A stretch of DNA of 64,000 nucleotides from Cinnamomum chago (GCA_038049695.1 CP142460.1:25315001-25379000), one strand, 5' to 3'; positions 32,550 through 44,759 are shown, counted from the first letter of the stretch. Numbers and translations are program-made. Notes: a model not told the origin generated them from the letters alone.

Positions 32550-33700
32550 GCATTGATGTTTGCTCTCTCATGTATGTATTCTCTTTCATTTGAAGAAATG
32601 TGCTTTTGGTTTGGAAACAGTTTTGCAGAATCGTTGATAATGAGTCTTCTGTTCTTCTTACTTACTTTTTTGTCATTATCTTCTTGTTTTTCTTCACTTG
32701 GTTTTCATTTCTATCAGTTCTTTAGACTGGTTCCTGTGTGTTTGTTTGATGTTCTAGAGCTATTGCTATTCTTCTTTCATTGTTTTCAAATGTTCCTTAA
32801 GAATGTTTGTGCGGAGACAGTTCCCTAGGTGTTTTGTTTCCACAATGAATTTTTGTTGTCGTTGTTTTTCAGTTTCTGTTGTTTGGTGCAGCTGAACATT
32901 TTCTGCATCACTGCGGAAAAATATGGCTTTCTATCTCTTTGGGTCTGTTTTCTGAATCTGCTTTTGGCAACTGAAAGGGATTTTCCCTTGTAAAATGCCA
33001 AGTGCTGTGTGTGAATGTTGAAATGATTTTCATTTTCAAAGGAAAATGTGCCGTCCAAATGGACCCTTGGAATTCAAATGCTGTTTTATCTCTCATCTTA
33101 AATTTTTTTTGAACTATGTTTTAGTGCAATGGCTGGTGTTCTGCTATTGCTTTTTTGGCTGCCTTTGTATTCCCATGGTTTGCTAGGTTTCTGCATGGGC
33201 TGTGAGGAGTCATGGAGCTGGGGAAGGGTTTAAGCTGTATTTTTTCAGGCACCTTGTCTCTTGCCCACCTTGGTTCTGCCTGCTTGTGATTGGATTTCTG
33301 GAACCACCCATTAAGGGCCCATGAAATTGATAAATGGAGTAAACTTTATTAACCAACCAATGTCCTACTCGTGCGCGTTGAATGGAAGCACTTGATCATC
33401 AATTGTTTCTTGGTGGTTGACCCAGTTTAAGGGATGAGATAAGGCTTTGGTGGTTGTCTCAGGTTGATTTTTATTTCCAGTGTGAGCAATTCATGGTGGG
33501 CTACCTATATCTGGTCTAAGCCATTAAGGGTGGGCCCAGATGGGATCACAAATTGCATGTCCCTTGCTATGGTAGTGTGATTTGAACAAAGTGGAACTTC
33601 CCTAATGCCAGAATTTGAGTTATTTTTTCATTTTGATGACCAACATAATCTTATTGATGTTAATTTTTGTACTTCAGTTTTAATCCTATTTTACACAATT

Positions 33701-33892
33701 TATTGGCTACTATTTTTCTTTGTATTTGCAGTTTAAATATTGGCCAGATTGATGCATCATTCTTTTCATGATCAAGATACACTCCTTGCATCATTTTATT
33801 GGCTACTATTTTTCTTTTTCTTTGTATTTGCAGTTTAAATATTGACCAAATTGATGCATCATTCTTTTCATGATCAAGATACACGCCTTGAA
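33701..33892 (+). repeat. 95-bp tandem duplication in intron 1
   Basis: TTATTGGCTACTATTTTTCT starts each copy (33701 and 33796). The second has a 6-bp TTTCTT insertion. Each copy contains TTTGTATTTGCAG, which resembles a splice acceptor. Confidence 0.75.
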
Positions 33893-35258
33893 AAATCGAC
33901 GGCCAAAAACCCCTTGATCTTAGATCTAATAGTGGGGGCAGAGTTGTATGAGGCTCAAACTAGGTTGGCCCATTGGCCGTTCAGGGTTGGACTTGCACAT
34001 TATATTTAGTTAACTGTATCAAGTTTCATCATTTTGAGCATGCATGATTAGTTTAATTCATTTTTACTGTATCTAACTAATGCAACTAATTTATTTAATG
34101 TCGCATGTCACCAAATTTTAAATTCCCCACCATCGCCATTTGTCTCCTCTTCTTTCTGGTTTCACTGGATTTCTTTAATTAATTCCATGGTTTTTTAAAA
34201 TTTGAAATCCAAGGGAATTCAAACTTAGCTTTTCAAGCCAACCAATACATCATTGGCGCTGACATTGTCACAAGGTGCTGTTTCCCTTGTTTTCTAAATC
34301 AGACATGTGCTTAGAATTTGTTAAAAAAGATTCTATTTTTTGTTGTTTTTTATTTTCAAATTTTTTACTGAGGTTGAAAAGAACTCTAGAATTAGGCACA
34401 TATATTTCGTCTCACTTATTTGGTCCCCTTTGTGAAAGGGACAGCGGCGATGGATGGGTTGATCATTTCAAGCAGGGTTAATCCATGTTCACCAATCATG
34501 AAAATGAGATAAATTATATTAATTTTAAGCATCCATTGGCCCATTCTAGCCTTTCATATAAACCAAGAAAAAAGTAATTTCTATCTTCTCATTCCTTGTT
34601 TAGTGAAATCTCTAATGAGCTTAACCTTTAAAAGGAAAATGTGTGCTGCTAAATAAATAAAATATAATTATTCAGTTCAGTCTTACTATTATATATTAAA
34701 GTGGAGCATTTTGCTTTCTATTTTGACCTGTTCCTGTTATTAGAGAAAAATTAAGAGAAATTGGGAAGAAAAGAGGAGATCATCATGACCCCTAAGGGTG
34801 GGTCAACCATCTGTATTTATTATAAAACTTAACTTTAAGAAATTACAAGAAAACCCCTTTGTTTCCTACTAATTACATAAGGACCCCTAGATTTATTGAA
34901 TTACAAGTAAGTCTTAGTCCCTAACTCCATTCTTCTAGTACATGTCTGATGATGCAATGAATTATTATATGTTGAAGTGTAGTGTTATGTATTTACCTTC
35001 ATGGGTACATAGAGAGATATAAGCTATGTAAATTTCATGCTGCAAATGCATGGGCTATATCCCCATGCAAATAAGAAAGAGCACCTTTTGCTAGTTTTTT
35101 AGCCCTTATGTTTAACAAATTTATGAGGTTTAAATGTATTTAAAAAAAAACTCATCATGTTTACTTTGCAGGGCAGTTTGGGTTTTGCGCCTTCTTCTTG
35201 TGCAAAGCCAATTCAATAGCATTTCTGTGTTTTCAAATCTTATTTGGATAACAAGGAA

Positions 35259-38200
35259 ATGGCACATACAAGGCCTCGGAAAAGGTCACTTGTGGAGTGC
35301 TTAGATGGTATTTCCGTGGAGACATACAAATTTCGAATTTTGTTGCCTAACGGTGGAATCACGGACCTAATTCTGCGTGATCCTGGAGCCAGTATGTTTA
35401 TGGAAGAATTTGTTGGTTATGTAAGAAGAGAGTTCGAGAGATGTGAAAAAAGTTCAGCTGATCCAAAGCCGAGTATCATGTGGGATGCTGATATTTATCT
35501 TGAAGATATGTCAGAAAACAAGATCAAGCGGAGATTAATTTTTAATCACTTCAAGACCAATAAATTGCACATCCTGAGGTTGCATGTAAGTCTTGCTTCC
35601 ATCTCCTGTAGCATTATCTTGCATGATACTCAACTTCCCTCTCTCTCACTTGTTTGGAGGCTTTTATGACTCATCTCTGCTATATAAGGAATGACACGCT
35701 ACTGTTATTTTCTTCATTAGGATGGAGCAGGACAGAATGTTAATACTTATAAGGTGAAGTTAACTTTCTGTGATTTTGTTTTAATTATTTTCTTTAGGCA
35801 TTTATCATCATCACCATCAAAGTCTTAACCTTTCCATTTGGATTGCGACTTTTTGACAGTATTATTTAAAATTGTGATTTAATTATTAATTGCAGTTGCT
35901 TTTACATGCATCTGATACTTATGGATGCTCTTCATTTTTTGTTCTTTTAAACAGTATATGCAAATTACTGTATAGAAAATTATGTGCTTTACCATTAAAA
36001 AATAAAATAAAATTATGTACTTGGTTTATGCTTTGATTCTAATGCCTGAACTTATGTTGTTTGATTTTGTGGGATTCTTCTTCTCAGAATATGTGGGATT
36101 TGACACCTGATACCGAGCTACTTTCTGAGCTTCCAGCAGAGTATACATTTGAAACTGCTCTAGCAGACTTAATTGTAAGGCATTTATAAGTTTAAACGTG
36201 ATATTGCTAAAGGGATGAATCTATCTGTTGTTTTGTGTTGCTTGCTTTAGGTTATTTCTATTCTTGATCACTATGTATTTTCACTAGGATAATTCATTAC
36301 AAGCGATATGGTCTAATGGTGTTGGTGAGAGGAGATTGGTGAGGTAGGCTATGCATAATTTTTGACTCATTCATTTGGTTACTTGAATTTTAATATGAAA
36401 TGTATGTTCTTTCGTTGGATGAAATGATTTATCTGTTGTATTGATTATGATATTCATCTTTTTTCTCCTGTACAATTCATGCTGGAACTTTTTGGGGCGT
36501 TGTATGCAAGACTCAATTTGATTTTGATGAATCGATGAATTTTATGACTGTTATATTGGTATGATGGGTAAGTGGGATTCTGTTATTTTATGAGGATTGA
36601 ATTATATTTAGCATTAATGTAGACCGAAGAAGATGGGATGGAATGGTCCATCTAATTGGAAACTGCAAGTAAATTGCATTGATGTTGCCCCCCTATTAAC
36701 ATGCATTTTCATTAAAGTTGAGTCACTATGAAACTTGATGCACATAAAGAAACCTCCATGAAGAGTACCAACTACCAACAGAATAAGGACAATAACCACC
36801 ACGCATAACAGAGTCTAAGTGGCAAATTAAAAGATAAACTTTCTTATAGTAATAACTGCGAAATTATCTTTAAATAAGGATTTAAAGAAGCAGGCCTTAG
36901 GGTTAGTGCTTGCGTGGAAGTGCCAAAGCATGTGTTCGCAAACACTATCCTAGATCTCCGCAGAGATTTCAATAGGAGGATGCACCTCAATGGATAAAAC
37001 CAATTCAAATTCTATTAATCAAGTCCGATAATTAAATCTCTACTTGCAATATATAAATGAGAAAAGTAAACTTAGGGGCTAAAAAAACCTAATCAAACTA
37101 GGAAAGCAATGGAAACTATCCTAATTACAATCTTTCAACAAAATTCGAAACCTACTAACAAATAGTTAGGGAAATAAAAATATTTCTAAACTATTAATTA
37201 GGTGGTCCCAGACTTGGGTGGGTGGTCCCACACTTGGGCTCATCCGTCTGCATCATTTAATGACCAAACCATTCCACCCTAAAGCGTGTTTTGATGTTTA
37301 GTTTCATGATTAGTTTTACCGCCACTGCATTCATCCAGTTTGCAATCATCCCTTCCTTTTGCATCTTCTTCTTTCAACATCTATTCTGTCTATTCTATTT
37401 TGTTTTGTTTTATTTTATTTTCAGATTGCTGATAGTGATTCTAGAATCATGATTACTACAGAAAGGGGAGAGATTTGGCCAGCGTTAAGGATTGAATCTC
37501 ATTCTAATTTGAAGAAACAGGGAAAAAGATTTTTAGTTCTGAGATTGTGGCCAGGTGCAGGTTGGCGGTGAAGCTGCAAATTATTTCAGTGTTTTGTAAC
37601 TGTTTTTGGGGTTGGAGCTTAGCAACCTTTCCTTTAGGCATTGTTGCTTTAATTCCAGAACCAGCAGTCTAGCTGCCCTACAGTTTGGTGATTTTGTCCT
37701 AATTCCAAGGTCTTCAGCTGTGTAGCTGTTACTGAAAGCGTCGATCTGCAGTGTGTACTGACTACTGAGCATTATATTTTAAGGGCCTTTTCCTAGGTTT
37801 CATACTTTCTGGAGTCCAGTGTTCTGAATTTCTTAGTGTAGTTTTCTTATCCCCTTTCATTTAGTTTCTTTTAGGGCACGTTTGGTAAACGGTGGAGAAT
37901 CCTATATTTAGAGGATTCTCTCCATCTCCAAAGAAAGCCACAATCCTCAAGTAGAATTCCCAATGAAAGTTTCATGTTTGGATGGAGGGAGGATTCTTAT
38001 AAGTTGTAGAATGTATGATTCAATTGATGTTTATACATGTATCTCAAAATAAAGTAAGGATCAACGGTTATAATTTGGACACCTTACCGTGTTTGACCGT
38101 CCAAAACTAATGACCGGTTTTGATGTTGATCGTGGACCCCACATAAACCCAAAAATGAGAAAAAACGGACTGTTTTCAATAATAGTTTGCTCAGTAATAC

Positions 38201-39564
38201 ATTTTGGCAAATGTCCCTCACGATTTTGCAAATATCTCAACATCTAAGATGAATCAACGGCTGAAATTTTGGGACATAGCCGTTATGGACCTTCTTAACA
38301 TAATTAACGGTTCAGATCTTGATTTTGGGCCCCACAGGAACCAGAAAATTGAAAACAAGGGACTGTGTTTAATCCCGTTTTTTGGCCCACTGCATCACAG
38401 AATATGGCATTTTAACGGTTTGGACGATTTTGCAAATATCTCAAGATCTAAGATGAATCAACGGCTGAAATTTTGGGAGATAGCCGTTTTGGACCTTCTT
38501 AACAATATTATCGGTTCAGATCTTGATTGTGGGGCCCAAAAAAACGCAAAAACCGGTCCGCCCTCTATTAACGTCCAAATGTACTGTAGCTCCGCAAATC
38601 CCCTCTTGCGCGGATTCCATGAATCCGATTGGGGGGGGGGGGGGGGTCCGACTCTACAAATATTCAAAAGGGTGGATTTCTGCAATCCATCCTCTTCAAA
38701 TCCATGCCATTCCAAACAAGGAAATCCGCGCGATTGAGGATTTTGGGCGAGGAATCCTTGGCGAAGACCATTGCCAAACATGACCTTAGAGAAAAGGAGA
38801 GCAGCAGTAGATCAGCTGACCCTTTCAACGTGGTCAATCCACACCTAACCAAGCTGAAATAGGACTTTTAGTTTTCAACTATGCATCCCTTCAAGCCCTT
38901 AGTTCTTTCATTTCTTCTTGTTTCACCCTCATCAAATATTTTATTTCTTCATTGTTAGTGGGGCATTCTCATTTTTATTTAAAATAGTGATAATATGGTT
39001 GATATATGTTGATTTTCCCCCTCTTACTTTGCAGATTTATTTACTCAGTTCGATTTACATTTCGTGCATATCTTGGGACAGTCAACTCTTTTTTTTTCTC
39101 AGGCAACAACTGTCCCCATTCTTTCTTTATTATTGTAGAGCATTGCTGAGTCCAGGAAAAGTGCTGAGTCCGAATTTTTGGAACCCAAAGTCCTACATTT
39201 TCACGAAATTGCGTCATTATTTTATCTTATAATTCAGCCTTTACCGTTCGCCAGCACAATGCATAAGCCGCCGTAACCTCCGCCGGTGTTTATGTTAAAT
39301 CCCAACACACATACCCATATTCATGCAACTAAGCGAACTTCTTTTTCGAACTCATTGGTATAAATTGCATTTGTTGGCTATTTAATATATCTTCCTTTTC
39401 TCTTATTAGATGGATTGGTCCTAATGTGCTCATTGCAATCTTTTTTATATTTTATTTTTATTTATTTATTTTTTGTACAGCGTAACGGTTGATGAGCAAG
39501 GGATTTTGATTTTTGATACCGGCCCAGGAATGGATGGAAGTGATGAGAACTCTATAGTGAAGTG
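35259..39564 (+). CDS. GMI1: GMI1-like GHKL ATPase / SMC-hinge protein, N-terminal exons
   Basis: Five coding exons join in phase. They are 35172-35585 (ATG at 35259), 35721-35753, 36088-36174, 36288-36343 and 39481-39564, each with AG/GT borders (a weaker GTGAAG donor after 35753). The product begins MAHTRPRKRSLVECLDG, then YKFRILLPNGG. The GHKL motifs follow: ETALADLIDNSLQA (N-box, split across exons) and IFDTGPGMDGSDENSIVKW (G1 box). This order and wording match the plant GMI1/SMCHD1-like ATPases, which act in DNA repair and chromatin through an ATPase head and a distal SMC hinge. About 196 codons are visible of a protein usually many times longer. The next exon (GKMG... expected) was not found, so it is truncated or continues beyond later insertions. 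Intron 5 holds a solo LTR, an orphan exon and a MITE. Confidence 0.75.
36886..37255 (-). mobile_element. Solo LTR (370 bp) in intron 5 of the GMI1-like gene
   Basis: On the minus strand it starts TGATGCAGACGGATGAGCCC at 37255 and ends CCTAAGGCCTGCTTCT. TTTAA duplications lie at 36881-36885 and 37256-37260. The last part, CATTGAGGTGCATCCTC and CTAACCCTAAGGCCTGC, matches the LTR ends at 46086-46435 and 47966-48313, so it belongs to that family. No primer site or internal region remains. Confidence 0.75.
37425..37571 (+). pseudogene. Unassigned terminal-exon-like segment in intron 5
   Basis: A strong polypyrimidine tract and TTTTCAG precede a frame reading IADSDSRIMITTERGEIWPA, and the frame closes at TGA with LRLWPGAGWR. 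A sequence of 3'-UTR character follows to about 37800. The phase does not fit GMI1 exon 5: splicing to it would give a short out-of-frame tail. It may be a captured or duplicated last exon of another gene, which I do not recognise. No transposon border closely encloses it. Confidence 0.35.
37874..38785. mobile_element. PIF/Harbinger-type MITE with internal repeats (912 bp)
   Basis: Left end TTA-GGGCACGTTTGGTAAACGG; right end CCAAACATGACC-TTA. The 3-bp duplication TTA (37871-37873 and 38786-38788) and the paired ends fit PIF/Harbinger. Inside, a unit of about 204 bp (GATTTTGCAAATATCTCAA...AACGGCTGAAATTTTGGGA) occurs at 38221 and 38425, with a diverged copy near 38030. A run of 16 G lies at 38631-38646. 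No transposase is present. Confidence 0.75.
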
Positions 39565-40034
39565 GTATGTCATATCGATATATTTGTCCACAATTATGTG
39601 ATTATTTGTTCAATACTTCGATGTCATCTTTTGTGGATATGAACATGGGTATTAAGGACATGCTATAGGTACTAAAATTACTTTTCCCCTAGTCATATGA
39701 TATCAATGATGTAAATTTGGGGCTTCTCCATTTGAAAATATTCCTGTATGGGCTTTCTTATTTTTGTTTATTTCATTAAGTGATGCATATTGAAAATAAG
39801 TTCCCATGAGGAGCGCTGTAACGAGGATTGCAACCAAGTGTACACATGATGAGCTACATAAGCATATCCTTTTTATCTTTTATCATTGGTTTCATCCCTT
39901 TAGATTTAGCATTGTAGGGGATAGATAGAGATAAAAGAAAAGAGTTGGCAAATTTTGTAATCTTCGTCGGTTAAACTCTTGGTGAGGAAGATATGTGACC
40001 ACCTAGGTCTCTTTTATGTATACATATATTTCTT
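39565..40034 (+). other. Intron or 3' flank after the last visible GMI1 exon
   Basis: Begins with a good donor (GTATGT). No further coding block of the GHKL family was found before the RTE LINE. Confidence 0.4.
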
Positions 40035-41196
40035 CCCCTCCCTAACCCCAACCCGAATCCCCCACACCTATGTTGGGGTCGGCTACACAAATTCTGTTTC
40101 TCCATTCTGATCTATCTTGGGCCAAATTCTCAGATAAGTCATTTCCTCATATCCATTTTTACCACCTCCATCAACGTCCTCTTTGGCCTACCCCTTCCCC
40201 TTGGTGGGCCATCAACCTTCATGTCTAAACTTTTCCTTACCGGCGCCATTACCGGCCTATGTTGGACATGCCCAAACTATTTGCAAACGAGTTTATTTAA
40301 TTTTATCCCCTATTGTTGCTACTCCTAAATGCTTTTGAAAGCGCTCATTTCTAATTTTATCCTTCCTAGTTTTACCACGCATCCACCTTAACATTCTTAT
40401 CTCTGCTACATCCATTTTGTGCACATGCTAATTCTTGATTGGCCAACATTATGCTCCATAGGTTATAGCTGGTTTAATCGCTTTTCTATGAAAATTTCCG
40501 TTCAATCTTGTTGGCATTCGTTGGTCACAAAGAACTCCAGAAGCAAGTCTCCACTTGAACCATCCCGCTTTTATCCTATGTTCGGCATCTTAATCAATCT
40601 CCCCATCATTACTAATAATAGAGCCAAGATAGCGGAAAGAGTCACTTTGTGGTATCTCTTGGTCTTCAATTCTCTTAGTAATTTCAGCTCTTTCTATATG
40701 CTCACTGAAGTTACAATCCATATATTCCGTCTTTGTACGGCTTATTCTAAAGCCTCGACCATCTCTCGAGTTTTGCATTCACACCATCTCTTGATTCATC
40801 TACCAACACAATATCATCTACAAATAACATGAACCAATGTGCCTCTTCTTGAATATGAGCAGTTAACTCATCCATAATCAGTACAAAGAGATAAGGGCTT
40901 AGGGCTGACCCTTGATTCAAACCTATGGTGACTTGGAACTCTCCTGTCTTTCCACAAGTAGTTCTCACACTTGTTACTGCTCTTTCATACATGTATTTAA
41001 TAATTTCATTATAACCTCTTGGAACATTCATTTTATTTAAAACCCACCAAATCAAATCTCTTGGTATCCTATCATAGGTTTTTTCTAGATCAATGAAGAC
41101 CATATGCAGATTTTTCCTCTTTGCTCTATATTTTTCCATTATTGCCTAAGTGAGAAGATAGCTTCTATCGTTGACCTCCCTGTCCCAACACATGCG
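40035..41196 (-). pseudogene. RTE-type LINE reverse transcriptase, 5'-truncated
   Basis: On the minus strand the RT reads FIDLEKTYDRIPRDLIWWVL, then GLNQGSALSPYLFVLIMDEL, then the active-site block MLFVDDIVLVDE (about 40815-40848, usual FADD). It goes on to SRTKTEYM, FRYLGSIISNDGEID, VAEIRMLRWMRGKTR, GVATIGDKI and finally RGRGRPKRT with several shifts. This is the standard RTE order to the C-terminus. Upstream domains are missing beyond about 41196, where chromovirus sequence begins. The trailing sequence includes AGCCGACCCCAACATAGG, the same tail motif as the fragment at 26426. It is inactive. Confidence 0.82.
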
Positions 41197-41199
41197 GGA

Positions 41200-41912
41200 A
41201 AAAAAAGATATGAAAAAAAAAGAAGAAAAGAATCTTTGACCCTTGATTTTCACAAAAGCGTCGCAATTGAGATCCTATTCTTAGAAGGGTTTCATACTTT
41301 ACGAAACCCATATCCCCAACGGGATACCGTTTACTATTGTAACTTTGGTGAAGTTCGACGACTTATTGCCATTAGCAATGACAATTACAGGGTTCATGCA
41401 AACAAACGTCGTCGTTTCCTAGAGTTTTCTGAATGTGACATGGTTATGGTCCGTATTTATCCGGAAAGGTTATTGCCAGGAGCTAACAAGAAGTTGCATC
41501 CGAGAAATACAGGTCCATTCAAAGTGTTGAAGAAGGTCAATTCCAATGCCTATACTCTAGAATTGCCATCAGATCTTGGTATCAGTCCCACATTCAATGT
41601 TGCAGATTTCACTCTATCATGGGCATGATAATGAGGAAGATTTTGAAGAATAAACCATTACCTTACCAGTTGCTCCGTCATCGGCAGATAAAATCATTGA
41701 TGTTCTTGACGATCAGAGTGTTTCTACTCGTCAAGGAGGAATCCAGAAGTTCCTTGTTCGTTGGCAGAACTACCCAATCTCCGATGCTATGTGGGTTACT
41801 GCTAGCGACTTCCAGCGTCTGAATCTAGATCTTTATGAATGTTATTAAGCTATTATCTCGCCGTAGTCGAGTTTTTTATTTTTTATTTATTTATTTTTAA
41901 GCGGGGCATAAT
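41200..41912 (+). pseudogene. Ty3/gypsy chromovirus: integrase C-terminus and chromodomain
   Basis: The frame shows the integrase tail RRFLEFSECDMVMVRIYPER, then LLPGANKKLHPRNTGPFKVL and NAYTLELPSDLGISPTFNVA. After a frameshift near 41628 comes a chromodomain-like block, IDVLDDQSVSTRQGG and KFLVRWQNYPISDAMW (about 41697-41795). The polypurine-type end AAGCGGGGCATAAT (41899-41912) directly precedes the LTR. RT and most of the integrase are absent. Confidence 0.75.
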
Positions 41913-42402
41913 TGATGCAGACTAAACAATAGGACGGCCAACCCATTGGGCCCAGCCCATAAGCCCAACGGGATATCCATTTAACTAGAAATTTTATTTA
42001 GAGTTTGATTTATTTAGAAGTCTTTAAATTAGGAGTTTATTTGATTTGGATTGTTATTTTGTTTCCTCTTTTAATTAGGTTTCTTTAATTATTAGGAGAG
42101 TCTATTTTTGTACTTATCTCTTGTACTGCCTATTTGTTATTTTAATGAAAGTAACTATTAAAAAAATATTAGGAAAGTCTGAGTGGAAGTGAAAGATGTT
42201 CAGTCCTATATATAGAGGACATGCCTCTGTTGTATTTGTAGTGATTATTATCAATTTATCTTTTGAGTTATGAGAGTTTTCTCTTCAGTTATGGTGTTTC
42301 TCATTGTCATGAGTGTGCCCTAGTGGCTGAATCCATCCTTAGATTCGATCAATCCCTTGGGAGATTGGTCTATTATCCCGATTGCAGATCCGGGCTGCGC
42401 CA
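41913..42402 (+). repeat. 3' LTR of the chromovirus
   Basis: It begins TGATGCAGACTAAACAATAG right after the polypurine tract. The end GGGCTGCGCCA at about 42402 is tentative. Other LTR starts in this window share TGATGCAG (37255 minus, 48980 plus, 61790 minus). Confidence 0.6.
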
Positions 42403-42645
42403 AACTTGTAAGTGTTATTTTTTTTTTAGGTTGTTAGGGTGTAACTAGGACTCACCATGTCCAACCCACCAAGTTTTAAACCTTGCACACTAGCTGTGAG
42501 AGATACCTCTATCCAGAACTTTGTATTAGATATTCAACTATTGGGCTTTTAATTTGTGGACTCGAAACCGACCAATTATGTTTAGGTACCAGTAAACCCA
42601 ATCATGGACCCAAATTAAAACAGTCCATTTATTGGCATCCATAGG

Positions 42646-42676
<31 letters not shown>

Positions 42677-43379
42677 CAGTAGTGATCTGTATAGACCTTA
42701 TGGAATATCGTGTCACCATTCCAGGACATTACGTGCATTCCATGACATTTTCCCCTTAGGGCACGTTTGTGTAAAGACAACTTCCATGGAAAGATGGAAT
42801 TTCCTTCCGCCCCCCCGCCCCCCTCCCCCCATAGGAACTCTATTTCCAAGCTTAGGAAGGAAAAAGATGACGTGGCAAAAAAGCAGTTCCGCGTATTGTG
42901 GAATATTTAGAAATATTTAGAATTCCAAAATAACATGAGAAAACACTGTATTGTGGAGAATCTTCCCAAGTGAGTGAGCAAGCACTAATGGGACATAGAA
43001 ATTGATTGCACTTTGGAATGATCGTTGAAAATAGCTTAAAATCGGTAAAAATGCCCCAATGTGTCAAAGAAAAAAGCAACTGAAAACAAATCAGGGTAAA
43101 AAAAGGTTGACATTGATTTCCACTCACAATTTGTCTCATGGTATTTTACTTGTACCTATCCTTTTGATTCCATATTTTTTTTTGGGAATGGTATAACACA
43201 ATATTATTAAAGAGCCAGTAGCATCTAAGGTGACCCATTAAACATGCTTTCCACTTAGTAGATCTCTGATTATTTTGTCTCTTCCATTTGGCTTTGGCCT
43301 CTTGCAAAAGGAACAACATCTGCTTTAGCTTTCATGATGATCATTTTTACTATTACCCTTTTCTTTTATCTCCCTTAAG
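42403..43379. other. Spacer with CT microsatellite and MITE-like start
   Basis: (CT)n at about 42645-42672. A sequence TTA-GGGCACGTTTGTGTAAAG at 42755 matches the MITE start at 27892, but no partner end was found. A C-rich run lies at about 42808-42830. No gene is supported. Confidence 0.4.
42645..42672 (+). repeat. (CT)n microsatellite
   Basis: About 14 CT units. Confidence 0.85.
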
Positions 43380-43883
43380 CTCTGGCATTCCACGAAATTC
43401 CTAGAAAGATAACTCAGAAACTCCTTGATGGACACATCTACACAAATTCTACAAGACAAGGAAGAATAAGGTCCAGAAGACGCGTACATACCTCCTTGTG
43501 GTTGGATGATCTCTGTCAGGTGCTAGATCATGATTCTGGCAAAGATCCACTGTTAGATCATGAGCTTGGAAAAGATCCACCACTGGATTACGATTCTAAG
43601 AAGGATCCACTATTGGATCTTGATTCTGCAAAAGATCAACAGTTGGGTTGTGATTCCAGCAAGGATCTACCTTTGGATCTTGATTTTGTAAAAGACCCAC
43701 CGTTGGATTTGATTTTTGAAAAAGATCAACAGCTAGATCTAGTCCGATTTAACATCTGATAAAGAAGGTGAAGACCCTGTTTGGAAAAATTTGGAAGACC
43801 TCATATTGGAATGTGCCACATGGGAGGGACGAACAAAAAAGGCAATTGAAGATCAAGTGGGCCCATTTGAGGGGGCCATCTAA
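43380..43883 (+). other. Orphan exon-like segment coding LDxDSxKDPx repeats
   Basis: After a pyrimidine tract and CTTAAG acceptor, a frame opens as LAFHEIPRKITQKLLDGHIY, passes TNSTRQGRIRSRRRVHTSLW and reaches an acidic decapeptide repeat from about 43520 (LDHDSGKDPL, LDHELGKDPP, LDYDSKKDPL and others). There are about 7.7 units of 30 bp. The frame stops at TGA 43757-43759. In an adjacent frame the protein-like reading continues as SDKEGEDPVWKNLEDLILEC and ends EGAI-TAA at 43881-43883, suggesting one frameshift. There is no start codon and no recognised family. It could be one exon of an unknown gene, expressed or dead. Confidence 0.4.
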
Positions 43884-43916
43884 GTGACCGTACGGTCACA
43901 TGAGCTGTGCGGCGCA

Positions 43917-44757
43917 TAGATACAGACACGGGTACAGATACGGACACGGGTACAAATACATGGGTTCAGTACGCCAACTTAAAAAGTTTGGGACCGATAT
44001 GGGTACGGCATTTTTTGAAATATATATGCATAAATATTTAATTGGAAATTTATTTTGAATGAAATATTGATATTATTTTAATTTGGGACTCAAATTTGAT
44101 GAAGCCCGCTCTAGGAAGCACGTACACCTCTCCGGGGCTGGCGTGTTCGTGCATGGCACGCCATTAATGGTGTCCTGCTTATTTTATTTTATTTTATTTC
44201 ACGGACACACTTGGTGAACGCTGGCTATTTTAGTTAGAGAAAAGTATTTAAATTATAATAAAGAAAAGAGAAGGGGCCGTTTGTAAAAAAATCTCTTTTA
44301 GTTGGAAGAAAAAAAGGAAGATAAGGCAGAGGCTAGGGCTTTAAATTAGAAAAAGAAAAGAAAAGAAAAGAAAGGCCCTAAATGCAATTTGCTAACTTAA
44401 ATAAAAGATAAGGTAGAGGCTAGGCCATTCTTGCATTCTGTCTTAGACGATCAAAAGTGGGAAGCCGAAACAGGGTAGTGGGTCATTCTCACGTCATGTC
44501 TGGCGGTGCTTCAACCCGAGGAAGAAGGTAAACACGTTCGGACACGCTTCGACCACTGCTCATCCTCACGTCTGGCAACCATGTCCGGCTTCCACCGCTG
44601 CTCATCCCAACATCCATTGGTATGTTCGTTTTTATTTTATTTTTTGTCGCTATCTTTTAGTATATGATTTGATATATTATTATTAAATATTAACGTGTCC
44701 CCGACGTGTCCGTGTCCTACTTTTTTGAAAAATGCCATGTCGGTGTGTCCGTATTTC
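43917..44757. mobile_element. MITE with GATACGGACACGGG-type ends
   Basis: The left end AGATACAGACACGGGTACAG and the right end (44690-44757), in reverse AAATACGGACACACCGACAT, form an imperfect inverted pair with inner TACGGCATTTTTTGAAA / GGCATTTTTCAAAAAAG blocks. (TTTTA)n at about 44183 and (AAAAG)n at about 44350 are inside. No coding; no clear target duplication. Confidence 0.5.
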
Positions 44758-44759
44758 TT

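Noticed and set aside
35808-35828. RTE-tail-like ATCATCACCATCAAAG in a GMI1 intron
   Set aside because: Only about 20 bp resemble the RTE tail; too short to call an element.
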